A stretch of DNA of 64,000 nt from an uncultured Lachnospiraceae bacterium. GTDB taxonomy: Bacteria > Bacillota > Clostridia > Lachnospirales > Lachnospiraceae. Position numbers and translations under genes: made by a program. The notes under the pieces were generated by a model. The model made no database searches. It saw only the letters and a list, made by a program, of their open reading frames with translations, and was not told the DNA's origin. This document shows positions 38,999 through 49,863 of this stretch, piece by piece; position 1 is the stretch's first letter, and every line of letters begins with the position of its first letter. The DNA lies in contig CAJUST010000011.1 in NCBI GenBank assembly GCA_910589105.1, positions 34,039-98,038 of the forward strand, given 5' to 3'.

Positions 38999-39060
38999 AC
39001 ACGAAAATTGTGCTTTGCATGACTTTATGTGATGTAAAGCCACAATTTTCGTGTTTTTTT
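38999..39060. terminator. Very long terminator hairpin
   Basis: ACACGAAAATTGTG (38999-39012) pairs perfectly with CACAATTTTCGTGT, with an inner CTTTGCA/TGTAAAG extension, giving about 21 pairs before a run of seven T. Confidence 0.9.
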
Positions 39061-39068
39061 ATGCCTAA

Positions 39069-39097
39069 TTGACAGAAATAATATTCTGTGGTATTAT
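39069..39097 (+). promoter_or_regulatory. Promoter with overlapping inverted repeat
   Basis: TTGACA, 17 bases, then TATTAT. The 7-bp inverted repeat AATAATA (39077-39083) / TATTATT (39092-39098) covers the spacer and the -10 box and could be an operator. Confidence 0.6.
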
Positions 39098-39304
39098 TAT
39101 GTATATTCTATAGTATAAATTTTGCAAAGGACTTATCTGTAAAGATTAGGAAAGGTTTTTGGCAGTTAGGAAAGAGTAAATTTATATAAAAGTATGTAGA
39201 TTTTGTTGAGAGATAGAATGCTTGCTCAGATAGCGTGGGGGTATTCTATTTTTGTGTTTAATTTTGGGGGATATGGATTGAAAAATAACTGCAAAGAGGT
39301 GGGA

Positions 39305-41362
39305 ATGGAGAAGAAAAAAGTTTTCGCATGTTTGGGTTTTGAAGCGGGTCTGGCATTGCTCTATCTGTTTTTCTGGAATATTGGCATAAAGCAATTTATT
39401 CCAGAACAAGACTTCTTTCTTATAAAAAATGTCTATTTGGCATTGGCGTTTTTGTCCATGACTCTTTTGGGTTTCGTAGAACTGTATAGAGATAAAAAGA
39501 AAAAAAGTAAGATGGAAGTCCGCTTTTTTGGATGCTGCTGATCATTGGCATAATGTACCAATTAGTATTGCCTGCCTTTTCCGCTCCAGATGAAGATACG
39601 CATTTTGCAAGCGCATACCGTTTGTCGAATCGAATGATGAAAAAGCAAGAGACGGATGCCAAGGGATACACTGTCATGCGGGAGGAGGACAGGAAGGGTC
39701 AGACATACACTTATGGAGAAAAAGAATTTGCGGGTTATTACCGAAAAATGTTTTCAACTGAAAAAGTGGATTCCCAGACAGTTTCGTATACAAGGAAAAA
39801 AGCAGAGCAAACAGTTCCTTTTCCCGTTTATTTGGCGCCTGCGTGTGGGATTACTATTGCAAGGCTTTTGCATTGGAATGGCGTATGGACTGCATATTCA
39901 GCCAGAATATTCAGTTTGCTGTTTGTTGCGCTGTCAGGGGCTGTTTCTTACAGAATACCGCTATACCAATTCTGATGCGGGGCTTCATTTGCGGGAAGCG
40001 ACTATGGTCTTGCGGACAAATCAGGTGGAAGGAATGTTTTTTTCGCATTTTCAGTTTGCAATGGTGTTTGAAATTTTACAGCCTTTTTGCGTGAAGTAAC
40101 ATGGTACAAAGGATATATTGCCGCAGATATTGCGTTTCAATGGCTGGAGATTTTGATTTTTTTTGTTTGGATAAAGAAGCTTGCGGCAGGTAAATTTTTG
40201 ACGGCGCTTGTTTGTCTTACTGTGCCTTTCTATTATCTGGCGTATCCGATCCATAGTTTTTATTTTTCATTCACTTACTGGGGATTGGGCGTATTGTTAT
40301 TAATATATATTTTGCTACTTCTGCAAAGGGAGAGGGAGCGTATGGAGCGCCGTTCAATTGTTTTAGCCCAGCTTATGCTTGCCTGCTTTTCCCTTTGCGT
40401 CTGCTATATGTTGTTTGCGCCTGTGGCGTTTGTCTGCGTCTGGCTGGAATTGATGTGGGGCGGGGAGAAAAAAAGGCGTTTCTCTGCCAAATGTAAAGAG
40501 ACGCATTTTGTGTTTTTACTGCCGTGCGCATTGGGGATTTATTTCTGCTATTTTGATTTTTTCTTCGGTCAGGGAACAAGTATTTTAGGAAGCATTCAAA
40601 ATGAAGGCGGGATTTATTCAAATTTATTTGGAAATTTTATTCTTTTAATGCCAATGGCGGGGTATGGGTGGATACGGGGGATCAGGAAAAAACAGCCTCA
40701 GGCAGTGTGTTTTACCGGATTTTTGGTTTTTGCGGCGTGTATGCTGCTTGGCGCGCTGTATGGCAGGATTTCAGAATATTATTTTTATAAGAATTATTAT
40801 CCTCTTTGGGCATTTAGCTGGTATTTTTTCTTTTGCGGGATTTCTATTTTATATAAAAAGAACAGGGAATTAGCGGCGGCAAATTTAGGATGCTGTTTGC
40901 TCTGCGGCATTTTGGTTTTTAGCGGCATTGATGGGAGGTTTGTTTCTTCCATGGACGAAAGGAACGGCGTAGACAGGCATTACAGTGAGGCGTTTGAGCT
41001 TTATGCGTGGAACCGGATTTACCGATCTTGGGGGGCGGTCAGATCCGTCAAAAGGGCAGCTTGCGTTGTATGAATGGGTGATGGCAAATTGCCGGACAGA
41101 CGGACTGGAAACGCCGCTTTTGACGGAAAAAGAAGATTATGCGGACTGTTGTTTTTATGAAGGCGTGGCCGGCTATGATTTGGGAGAGTTTTACGGGTGG
41201 CGGTATCCGAAAGAGGAGATCTTTAAGCGGATAAAAGAAAAAGGGATTTTGTACGCGGTTATTTTAAAAAAGAGTGATTTTATAAAAAAGCATAAAGAAG
41301 CATTAGAGGAGTATCCGGTATTGTTTGAAAATGAAGCGGGTTATGTGATTGGCTTTGAATAA
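39305..41362 (+). pseudogene. Multi-pass membrane protein gene (DUF2142-like N-terminal part) broken by about four indels
   Basis: Joined frames give a protein of about 685 residues with many hydrophobic segments. The N-terminal part, with FSAPDEDTHFASAYRLSN, resembles DUF2142 membrane glycosyltransferase-like proteins. The frame changes near 39524 (T run one base short), near 39955 (one base extra, or a deletion joining two genes), near 40085 (T run one base short) and near 41030 (six-G run one base long). Between the breaks there is no in-frame stop, so inactivation is recent or the consensus is wrong. The start at ATG 39305 follows AGAGG, behind the promoter at 39069. The part after 39955 (SDAGLHLREA onward) is a membrane protein I cannot assign. 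Confidence 0.7.
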
Positions 41363-41373
41363 ATGAGAAATTA

Positions 41374-41402
41374 TTGTAATGTAAGATACTTTTTTGTATA
41401 AT
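41374..41402 (+). promoter_or_regulatory. Promoter of addBA
   Basis: TTGTAA, 17 bases, then a perfect TATAAT, about 45 bases upstream of the addB start. Confidence 0.7.
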
Positions 41403-41450
41403 TATTGTAGGATACAAGCAGTTCTGGCAGAAAAGGATAAGGGATCGATT

Positions 41451-44400
41451 ATGGCATTACAATTTATTTTTGGCAATTCCGGCAGCGGCAAAACGCATTT
41501 TATATCTCATAAAGTAGTTGAATTGGCGGCAGATTCGCCAAAGAAAAATTTTTTGTTTCTAGTGCCGGAACAGTTTACATTGCAGACGCAGAGGGAATTG
41601 GCGGCGGTACATAAAAATCACAGTATTTTAAATATTGACGTGTTAAGTTTTAACCGTCTGGCGTACCGTATTTTTGACGAGCTTGGCAGTTTCCGCGGGC
41701 AGGTCTTAGAGGAGACGGGGAAAAATCTGGTTTTAAGGCGGGTGGCGGAGGAAAAAGCGGACGAACTGACTGTTTTAAAAAAGAATATCACGAAAATGGG
41801 GTATATTGAAGAATTAAAATCCCTGATTTCGGAATTGTCACAGTATAATGTTGCGCCGTCCCAGTTATTGGATGCATCGGAGAATATTTTAGATGGCAGT
41901 TTTTCGCATAAACTGCATGATGTGCAGATTATGTATCAGGGATTTTTGGATTTTTTGGAAGGGCGGTTTGTCACGGCGGAAGAAATTTTGGAACTTTTAA
42001 CCGATGTGGCAGGGCAGTCGGAAATCTTAAAAGGAAGCGTAATCTTTTTTGACGGGTTTACCGGATTTACGCCGATTCAAAATTTGCTGCTGAACCGTTT
42101 GTTTGCCATTGCCGAGGAAGTTTATGTTACAGTGACGATTGACGTTAGGGAGAGTTTCTATCAGTGCGCAGGCAGCCATGAACTGTTTGCAATGAGCAAG
42201 AAAATGATAAAATCATTGCGGGAAATGGCGGATAGGATACATATTCCGGTCAGAGAGCCCATTGTACTGCCACATTCCAAAGAGAGCCGTTTTGGGCATT
42301 CCAAAGAGCTCCTTTTTTTGGAACAGAACTTGTTCCGGCAAAAGGGAACGCGGTTTACGCTTTCAGACGAGCCGGATCTGAAACTATACAGTTTTAAAAA
42401 TCCAAGAGCGGAGCTTCACTTTGTGGCAAGGGAAATAAACCGCCTGACACAGGAAGGCTTCCATTATCGGGAGATAGCCGTAGTCTGCGGGGATTTGGCG
42501 GGGTATGCCAATTATGCGAAGGAAGTGTTTGCAAAATACCGGATACCATTGTTTCTCGATCAGAAATCGACGGCGCTGTTCCACCCGTTTGTGGAATTTT
42601 TACGCGCCGCGTTAGAGACAGTCCTTTATGATTTTTCGATGGAGAGCATATTTCGGTATTTAAGAAGCGGTTTGTCCCAGATTCCGGATAAGGAAGTGGA
42701 CATATTAGAGAATTATTGTCTGGCGGCAGGCATTCGCGGTTATCGGAAATGGAAGGAAGCGTTTTGCTATCTGCCGAAAGGATACGACGAGGAATCTCTT
42801 ATGGCGGTGAATGAAATCCGTGAAAAAGCAGCAGGCCAGTTTGCGGATTTTTATGATATTATGAAAGAAAAGAATCTGACCGTGGAGCAGCGGACAAAAG
42901 CATTTTACCGTTTTATCTGTGACAGGGACGCCGAGAGGCAGCTAAAGCAGAGGGAATTGGCGTATGAACAAGCGGGGGATTTAAAGAATGCCAAAGAATA
43001 TGCCCAGATTTACCAGATTATCATGGATTTGTTTGATAAAATGGCGGAGCTATTAGGCGGCGAGACGATTCCGCTGGAAGAATATGCGCGTATTTTGGAT
43101 TCCGGATATGAAGCCGCAAAGGTGGGGATTATCCCTCCGGGATATGACCGCCTTGTCTTTGGGGACATTGAGCGGACGCGTCTTGAGCATATAAAGGCGT
43201 TGTTTTTCGTCGGGGTCAACGATGGCATAATTCCGAAAGCTCAGGGGGCGGACGGCATCCTTTCTGCGGCAGAGCGGGAACAGTTGGCGGGTTTTAATCT
43301 TGAGCTTGCGCCGACTGTGCGGGAACAGACGTTTATTCAGAAGTTTTATTTGTACCTGACTTTGACAAAGCCATCAGAGAAGCTTTACCTTTCTTATGCA
43401 AGGGTGAGCGGGGACGGAAGCGCAATGCGCAGTTCCTATTTAATCCATACGATTTTAAAGCTATATGAAAATTTAAGCATCTGCGAAGTGGAGGACGAGC
43501 CTTTTCTGGAACGCATTGCCACGCCGGAAAGCTCCCGTGGGCTTTTAGTGGAAGGATTGCAATCCGCGGCGGAGTGGAAACGGAAAAAGCGGGAAGATGA
43601 AATCCGCTGTTGGTCGGCTCTCTGCCGTTGGTATTTATCTAAGGAAGAATGGAGGCAGGAAGCTAAGCGTCTGTTTGAGGCGGCAAAGTATGTCTATGCC
43701 GATATGCCGATTTCCGCTTCCGTGACGAAAGCCCTCTATGGCGTGGAATTGGAAAACAGCGTGACGCGTCTGGAGAATTTTGCATCTTGCGCGTTTGCCC
43801 ATTTCCTTACTTATGGGTTAAATTTAAAGGAACGCATAGAAAGCGGTTTTTATGCCGTGGATTATGGGAATATTTTCCATGACGCGCTTCAGTTGTTTGC
43901 TGAGGGCATCCGTCAGAACAATTATAGCTGGCATACCATTACGAAAGAGGAGAGTGAGAGCCTTCTGGAAGAATCCATGGCTTTGGCGTTGGAGAAAAAC
44001 CACAATTTGGCGTTGTATGAAAATGCGAGGAGCAACTATGCCAAAGAGCGGATGCGACGGATATTAAAACGGACAGTCCATGCCCTTTTGTATCAGGTCC
44101 GGCAGGGGAGGTTTACGCCGGATGAGTTTGAAGTTTCGTTTTCGTACACAGAAGATTTAAATGCTGTTAATTTCCGTCTGAGTGAAGAAGAAAGAATGCG
44201 TCTGCGGGGACGGATTGACCGCATAGACACATTAAAGGAAAACGAAAAATTATATGTGAAAATTATTGATTATAAGTCGGGAAATACCAGTTTTCAGTTC
44301 TTAAACGTCTACCATGGGCTTCAGCTTCAGTTAGTTGTCTATATGAACGCCGCATTAGAACTGATGGAGAAACGCTATCCTGAAATTACTGCCGTTCCGG

Positions 44401-44888
44401 CAGGCATTTTCTATTACCATGTCAATGATCCGATGGTTGAAGCAGATGAAACGCTTGTAGAGGAAGAATTAAATGAAAAAATATTCCGTGAGTTAAAGCT
44501 AAACGGCGTTGTCAATGCAGACAGGGACGTGATCGAAAGTTTGGATGTTTCTCTTAGAGAAGGAGAGGGCAAAAATTCCAGCGTAATTCCGGTTGGAATT
44601 AACAAAGACGGCAGTTTGAAAAAGACTTCCAAAACTTTGACGGCAGAAGACTTTGGGGCGCTGTCCTCTTATGTCAATGAGACGATACTGCATTTGGGAC
44701 AGCGCATAATTCAGGGGGATATTGGCTCAAACCCGTATTCGCTGGACGGGAAGACAGGCTGTGATTACTGTGAGTTCAAAAGCGTCTGCCAATTTGACGT
44801 AAGGGCGCCGGGATATGCGTACCGGAAATTAGAGGAGCTGTCCGAGGAGGAACTTTTATTCAGGATTAGAGAGAAAAAGGAGAAGTGA
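41451..44888 (+). CDS. addB: ATP-dependent helicase/nuclease subunit B (AddB)
   Basis: The 1145-residue product starts at ATG 41451, giving the family N-terminus MALQFIFGNSGSGKTHF with Walker A at about 8-15; the in-frame ATG at 41394 has no binding site. The C-terminal RecB-type nuclease holds an iron-sulfur cluster site: a first Cys in ENFASCAFAH and three in GCDYCEFKSVCQF near the end. The active-site Asp/Lys stretch is KIIDYKSGNT. With AddA it resects double-strand breaks for RecA, and it recognises Chi. One base separates it from addA. Confidence 0.95.
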   Translation: MALQFIFGNSGSGKTHFISHKVVELAADSPKKNFLFLVPEQFTLQTQRELAAVHKNHSILNIDVLSFNRLAYRIFDELGSFRGQVLEETGKNLVLRRVAEEKADELTVLKKNITKMGYIEELKSLISELSQYNVAPSQLLDASENILDGSFSHKLHDVQIMYQGFLDFLEGRFVTAEEILELLTDVAGQSEILKGSVIFFDGFTGFTPIQNLLLNRLFAIAEEVYVTVTIDVRESFYQCAGSHELFAMSKKMIKSLREMADRIHIPVREPIVLPHSKESRFGHSKELLFLEQNLFRQKGTRFTLSDEPDLKLYSFKNPRAELHFVAREINRLTQEGFHYREIAVVCGDLAGYANYAKEVFAKYRIPLFLDQKSTALFHPFVEFLRAALETVLYDFSMESIFRYLRSGLSQIPDKEVDILENYCLAAGIRGYRKWKEAFCYLPKGYDEESLMAVNEIREKAAGQFADFYDIMKEKNLTVEQRTKAFYRFICDRDAERQLKQRELAYEQAGDLKNAKEYAQIYQIIMDLFDKMAELLGGETIPLEEYARILDSGYEAAKVGIIPPGYDRLVFGDIERTRLEHIKALFFVGVNDGIIPKAQGADGILSAAEREQLAGFNLELAPTVREQTFIQKFYLYLTLTKPSEKLYLSYARVSGDGSAMRSSYLIHTILKLYENLSICEVEDEPFLERIATPESSRGLLVEGLQSAAEWKRKKREDEIRCWSALCRWYLSKEEWRQEAKRLFEAAKYVYADMPISASVTKALYGVELENSVTRLENFASCAFAHFLTYGLNLKERIESGFYAVDYGNIFHDALQLFAEGIRQNNYSWHTITKEESESLLEESMALALEKNHNLALYENARSNYAKERMRRILKRTVHALLYQVRQGRFTPDEFEVSFSYTEDLNAVNFRLSEEERMRLRGRIDRIDTLKENEKLYVKIIDYKSGNTSFQFLNVYHGLQLQLVVYMNAALELMEKRYPEITAVPAGIFYYHVNDPMVEADETLVEEELNEKIFRELKLNGVVNADRDVIESLDVSLREGEGKNSSVIPVGINKDGSLKKTSKTLTAEDFGALSSYVNETILHLGQRIIQGDIGSNPYSLDGKTGCDYCEFKSVCQFDVRAPGYAYRKLEELSEEELLFRIREKKEK

Positions 44889-44889
44889 C

Positions 44890-47800
44890 ATGGACTGGAC
44901 AACCGAACAAAAGCAGGTAATTACCTTAAGGGACAGGAATATCTTGGTTTCCGCCGCGGCGGGAAGCGGCAAAACAGCCGTTTTGGTTGAGCGGATCATT
45001 GGCAGGATTTTAGATCAAACGCATCCAATGGATATTGACCGTATGCTGGTTGTGACATTTACTTCCGCCGCCGCCGCGGAAATGCGGGAGCGTATCGGAG
45101 CGGCGATAGAAACTGCATTGGAGGAAAATCCTTACGACAGCCATCTGCAAAAGCAGGCGGCTCTTGTGCATCACGCGCAGATTACGACAATCCATAGTTT
45201 TTGCCTGTATTTAATCCGCAGTTATTTCCACCGCGTTGATTTAGAGCCGAATTTTCGGATTGCGGAAGAAGGAGAGCTGAATCTGCTTCGGGAAGACGTC
45301 ATGGCAGAGGTTTTAAATAAAAATTATGAGGAAGCAGGCGAATCCTTTCTGCGTTTTGTGGAATGTTTTGCAGTTGGGAAAACAGATGAAAAATTAAAAG
45401 ATATGACGTTAAAAATGTATCAGTTTGCCATGAGCAACCCATGGCCAAAAGAATGGCTTGATAAAGCATCGGCGGACTATCAGTTTCAGACATTTGAGGA
45501 ACTGGAGCAAAAGCCATTTATGAAGGCTCTGATGGATTATTTACAAAAAATGTTAGAAAGCATAAGCGCTATCGCGCAGAGCAATATCAGGCTGGCAAGC
45601 GAGCCCGACGGGCCGGATTATTTGAAAGAGACGGCAGAGCGGGACGCTTTGCGTATCCGGCATTTGGCAAACGCTTCAGATTACCGGAGCATATCTGCGC
45701 TGGCGGCAGGCTTTTCTTTGGACAGGCTGCCGTCAAAACGGGGGTATGAAGGAAGCATTGAAAAATTAGAATTGTTGAAGGAACAGCGGGATACGATTAA
45801 GTCCGCCATGAAAAAAATGAAAACGGAGTTCTTTTTTGCAGACGAAGACGCATTGATGGAACGTATGTGGCAGATGGCTCCAGTTGCCGGAGAACTGACG
45901 CGTCTGACAGCGGAATTTATCGATGCGTTTGAGAAAAAGAAACGTGAAAAAAATATTTTGGATTTTGATGATTTAGAGCATTTTGCATTAAAAATCCTGC
46001 TTGATGAGGAGACAAAAGAGCCGACAGAAGCCGCGATCCAATGCAGGAAACTATTTGAAGAAGTGATGATTGATGAGTATCAGGACAGCAATCTTGTCCA
46101 AGAATGTCTGATGCGGGCTGTTTCGAGAGAGGAGACGGGAGAATTTAACCGCTTTATGGTCGGGGACGTGAAACAGAGCATTTACCGCTTCCGTCTGGCA
46201 AGACCAGAGCTGTTTATGGAAAAATATGAAACTTACACAGAGGAAGCTTCTTCCTGCCAGAAAATAGAATTGCATAAAAACTTTAGGAGCCGTGTAGAGA
46301 CGCTTGATTTTGCGAATGGGATCTTTTATCAGATTATGAAAAAAGATCTGGGGAATATTGAATACAACGATGCCGCCGCCCTCTATTGCGGAGCCGTCTA
46401 TCCCGAAAGCGGCTCCATGCAGGCGGAACTTATCGTTTCTGACAGTCAGGACGAATTTGCCGCAGAAGCGGGACTTTCTGATCCGATCCGTCTTGAAGCG
46501 GAAATTGTTTCTTCGAGAATCCGGAGAATGATGAAAGAGCAGCAGGTAACAGACAAGAAGACAGGAAAGCTCCGCCCGATCCGCTATTCCGACATTGTTA
46601 TTTTGCTTCGCAGTTTTGGGAATTATGCCGACACATTTTTAGAAGTGTTTGGGCAAAAGAAAATCCCTGCCCATGCAACGTCAAAGACCGGATATTTTCA
46701 GGCGCCGGAGATTCAGACAATTTTAAGTCTGCTTCGGATACTGGATAATCCAAGGCAGGATATTCCGCTTGCGGCGGTGATGCGTTCGCCCATTGGAGGA
46801 TTTACCGATGAAGAACTAGCCATTTTAAAAACAGCCGGAATGAAAAAAGCATTTCATTGCTGTGTATTGGAATCCGATGCATCCAGTCTTTCGGAGGGCT
46901 TATATGGCAAGTTAAACTGTTTTTTAGAGGAACTGTCCAAATTCCGCGCCCTTGTGCCTGCGCTTCCAATTCATGAACTGCTGTACCGGATTTTAGAGGA
47001 AACCGGATACGCCCGTTATGCGGCGGCTATGCCAAATGGGACGAAAAAAAAGGCAAATATTGAAATGTTGTTAGAGAAAGCCGCCGCATATGAGAAAACA
47101 AGTTACCGTGGTTTGTTCCATTTTATCCGTTACATTGACAGATTACAGAAATATCAGGTGGATTACGGGGAAGCGGACGTAGTGGCTGAAAATGCCAATG
47201 CAGTCAGGATTATGACGATTCATAAAAGCAAGGGTTTGGAATTTCCCGTCGTTTTTTTGTGCGGCGCAGCAAAAATGTTTAACCGTATGGATGCCAGAAG
47301 CAGTTTGATTATCCATCCGGATTTAGGGGCGGCGTTAGAATATATTGATCCAGAGCTTCGCATCCGCGGCGCAACTCTTTATAAAAAAGCGGCGGCAAAG
47401 CAGTTAGAGCTGGAAAATTCTGGTGAGGAGCTCCGCGCGCTTTACGTCGCGCTTACCCGCGCCAAAGAAAAACTGGTGGTAACAGGCGTATCGAAAGATA
47501 TGAAGAAACGGCTGGAAAAAATGAAACGGCAGGAAAGGCAGCCGTTATCCTTTTTTCAGCGGGCGGGCGCAAATTCTTATTTGGACTGGCTTTTGCCGGC
47601 TGTGGCGGCGGCAGGTTTTACGGATCTCCTTCAAGTATGGAACGTGACTGATTTGGTGGAAGAAGAAGCGGAAGACAAATTGGACGAGGCTGAAGGCATA
47701 AGCGCGCTTTTGTCAGACTTTTCCAAGCCAAACGAAAAGTTTGATGCATATGTTGATCGGAAGTTGTCTTATAACTATCCAGATATAGTGGAAACGACGC

Positions 47801-48468
47801 GTAAAACAAAATATTCCGTATCCGAATTAAAGCACAGATCGGCTCTGGCGGTGTATGAACCGGAGGAATTGCCTGTAGGGCAAGAGAAAATGGAGGAATA
47901 CGCGCCTTATATCCCACGTTTTGCCGGAGGGGAAACGGAACGAAGTTTTGGGACGCTATATGGAAACGCGATGCATCGCGCGGTGGAATGCCTTCCAATT
48001 GAACAGATTGCCGGAAAGCCGGATCTGGAAGAACTCTTGGAACAATGGTTAAACAGGCTGACGGAATCCGGAAAAATCAATGAAGAAGCGCGGTCTTACA
48101 TACAGATGCCAAAATTAGTCTGTTTTTATAAGTCCCCTCTGGCTTTCCGTATGAAACAAGCGGCAAAAGAAAAGGAGCTTTATACGGAACAGCCTTTTGT
48201 TATGGGACGGCCCGCAGATGAAATTGAGCATGACGGAAGCAATACCATGGTGTTAATTCAGGGAATTATTGACGCTTTCTTTATCGAGAAAGACGGCATT
48301 GTTTTAATTGATTATAAAACGGACAGAGTGAAAACGAAAGAAGAATTGATACGGCGGTATCGAAAGCAGCTTGAACTTTATCAGGAAGCTTTGGAACAAA
48401 ATCTGGGCAAAAAAGTCAAAGAAAAAATTATTTACTCGTTTGCGCTTGGCGGGGAAGTTGTGATTTAA
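44890..48468 (+). CDS. addA: ATP-dependent helicase/nuclease subunit A (AddA)
   Basis: The 1192-residue UvrD-type 3'-5' helicase with nuclease has Walker A SAAAGSGKTAVL (about 22-33), Walker B with DEYQDSN near 395, and motif VI ALYVALTRAKEKL near 855. The C-terminal RecB nuclease motif is GIIDAFFIEKDGIVLIDYKTDRV, split here as IIDAFF and LIDYKTD. It is the motor subunit of the AddAB end-resection complex. The length and all motifs are normal. Confidence 0.96.
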   Translation: MDWTTEQKQVITLRDRNILVSAAAGSGKTAVLVERIIGRILDQTHPMDIDRMLVVTFTSAAAAEMRERIGAAIETALEENPYDSHLQKQAALVHHAQITTIHSFCLYLIRSYFHRVDLEPNFRIAEEGELNLLREDVMAEVLNKNYEEAGESFLRFVECFAVGKTDEKLKDMTLKMYQFAMSNPWPKEWLDKASADYQFQTFEELEQKPFMKALMDYLQKMLESISAIAQSNIRLASEPDGPDYLKETAERDALRIRHLANASDYRSISALAAGFSLDRLPSKRGYEGSIEKLELLKEQRDTIKSAMKKMKTEFFFADEDALMERMWQMAPVAGELTRLTAEFIDAFEKKKREKNILDFDDLEHFALKILLDEETKEPTEAAIQCRKLFEEVMIDEYQDSNLVQECLMRAVSREETGEFNRFMVGDVKQSIYRFRLARPELFMEKYETYTEEASSCQKIELHKNFRSRVETLDFANGIFYQIMKKDLGNIEYNDAAALYCGAVYPESGSMQAELIVSDSQDEFAAEAGLSDPIRLEAEIVSSRIRRMMKEQQVTDKKTGKLRPIRYSDIVILLRSFGNYADTFLEVFGQKKIPAHATSKTGYFQAPEIQTILSLLRILDNPRQDIPLAAVMRSPIGGFTDEELAILKTAGMKKAFHCCVLESDASSLSEGLYGKLNCFLEELSKFRALVPALPIHELLYRILEETGYARYAAAMPNGTKKKANIEMLLEKAAAYEKTSYRGLFHFIRYIDRLQKYQVDYGEADVVAENANAVRIMTIHKSKGLEFPVVFLCGAAKMFNRMDARSSLIIHPDLGAALEYIDPELRIRGATLYKKAAAKQLELENSGEELRALYVALTRAKEKLVVTGVSKDMKKRLEKMKRQERQPLSFFQRAGANSYLDWLLPAVAAAGFTDLLQVWNVTDLVEEEAEDKLDEAEGISALLSDFSKPNEKFDAYVDRKLSYNYPDIVETTRKTKYSVSELKHRSALAVYEPEELPVGQEKMEEYAPYIPRFAGGETERSFGTLYGNAMHRAVECLPIEQIAGKPDLEELLEQWLNRLTESGKINEEARSYIQMPKLVCFYKSPLAFRMKQAAKEKELYTEQPFVMGRPADEIEHDGSNTMVLIQGIIDAFFIEKDGIVLIDYKTDRVKTKEELIRRYRKQLELYQEALEQNLGKKVKEKIIYSFALGGEVVI

Positions 48469-48469
48469 C

Positions 48470-48502
48470 TGATGAAAACATACTTTTTTCATATTTTCAT
48501 CA
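48470..48502 (+). terminator. Inverted repeat after addA
   Basis: TGATGAAAA (48470-48478) and TTTTCATCA (48494-48502) are perfectly complementary. The stem is AT-rich and includes T runs, so it may be a weak terminator or an operator for the htrA gene just downstream. Confidence 0.4.
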
Positions 48503-48594
48503 AAATCTTAACATAAATTCGCCATATACTTACTTTTGTAAACGAAAACAGAAGAAAGCAGGATAAAGGGTTTTAAGAAAGGAGCGTTTTTTAT

Positions 48595-49797
48595 ATGGGA
48601 AGTTCAAAATTTATGGGTAAGGTAACGAAATGCGCGGCTCTGGCTCTGGTGTTTGGAGTGGTTGGAGGAACAGCGTTTTCCGGAGCGAATTATTTTATGG
48701 AAAGTAATCTCTTTGCAGATGGAAAAGAAGTGACTGAGGAGGGAAAGACGATTGATTCCGACAAGATTCAGCCGGTGAGCACAGGGGCGACTTCCGCTTC
48801 CACAGATATTTCAGGCGTGGTAAAAGACGTTATGCCATCGATTGTATCTATTACGAGCATGACGCAGCAGGAAATTTTAAGCTTTTTTGGACAGAACAGA
48901 ATGTTTGAAAGTGAGAGCAGCGGTTCCGGAATTTTGATTGATAAAGATGACGAGTATTTGTATGTTGCGACGAATAATCATGTGGTAGAAGGCGCGAATG
49001 CTTTGACGGTGCAGTTTTCCGATGAGACGACGGCTCCCGCAACGGTGCGCGGCACAGATCCGGCCGATGATTTGGCGGTTGTCCAGATAAAGCTGTCAGA
49101 TTTGACAGAGGAAACTTTGAAAACAATACAACTTGCGGTTATGGGCGATTCGGAAAAGATTTCTGTCGGGGATTCCGCGATCGCTATCGGTAACGCGTTA
49201 GGGTACGGTCAGTCGGTGACAACTGGCGTGATTAGCGCATTAGGGCGTGAGGTGACATTTCAGGATGAATCTACCGGAGAGACCGTAATGAGCCGTCTGA
49301 TTCAGACGGATGCGGCAATTAATCCGGGCAACAGCGGCGGAGCGCTGATTAATACAAAAGGCGAGGTAATCGGGATTAATTCTTCAAAATATTCAGATAC
49401 GAAGGTAGAGGGTATGGGCTTTGCGATTCCAATCGCGACGGCAGGCCCGATTTTGGAAGATTTGGTTGCAAACGGGAAAGTGACGACGACAGGCAGCCCA
49501 TATCTTGGCATTTATGGAAAAGAGGTAACGGAAGAAGTTTCCAGCCAGTACCAGATGCCGCGTGGCGTTTATGTTGCGCAGGTGATTGAAGGCGGCGGAG
49601 CCGAGGCAGCCGGCATAATCGAGGGCAATATTATTACGAAAGTGGGAGATAAGGAAATCGTGTCCATGGACGATTTAAAAGAGGCGCTCAGGGATTATCA
49701 GGTTGGAGATGCGGTAATGGTTACAGTTCAGGTAGCGGACAACGGCGGGTATTTGGAAAAGGAGGTTTCCGTTTCATTAACGGCTAGGACGGACTGA
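48595..49797 (+). CDS. htrA: HtrA/DegP-type membrane-anchored serine protease with one PDZ domain
   Basis: The 400-residue product has an N-terminal membrane anchor (about 13-33) and a trypsin-like domain with the triad His129 (NNHVV), Asp159 (DDLAVV) and Ser247 (GNSGGA). A single PDZ domain lies at about 300-395. It degrades misfolded secreted proteins at the outer face of the membrane. AAGGAG precedes the ATG. In Bacillus such genes answer to CssRS, but no such site is evident here. Confidence 0.94.
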   Translation: MGSSKFMGKVTKCAALALVFGVVGGTAFSGANYFMESNLFADGKEVTEEGKTIDSDKIQPVSTGATSASTDISGVVKDVMPSIVSITSMTQQEILSFFGQNRMFESESSGSGILIDKDDEYLYVATNNHVVEGANALTVQFSDETTAPATVRGTDPADDLAVVQIKLSDLTEETLKTIQLAVMGDSEKISVGDSAIAIGNALGYGQSVTTGVISALGREVTFQDESTGETVMSRLIQTDAAINPGNSGGALINTKGEVIGINSSKYSDTKVEGMGFAIPIATAGPILEDLVANGKVTTTGSPYLGIYGKEVTEEVSSQYQMPRGVYVAQVIEGGGAEAAGIIEGNIITKVGDKEIVSMDDLKEALRDYQVGDAVMVTVQVADNGGYLEKEVSVSLTARTD

Positions 49798-49863
49798 TGG
49801 TTTGGCTTTTGGCATAGTCCTAGCTTTTACTGCAAATACTGCAAATTAGAATAAGAAAGGCAA

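Noticed and set aside
39500..39540. Programmed -1 frameshift at the T run in the membrane-protein gene
   Set aside because: The local C-TTT-TTT context is not a good slippery heptamer, and three more frame changes follow, so indels explain the pattern better.
41394..41450. AddB start at ATG 41394
   Set aside because: It overlaps the promoter -10 region at 41397-41402 and has no binding site; ATG 41451 gives the family N-terminus.
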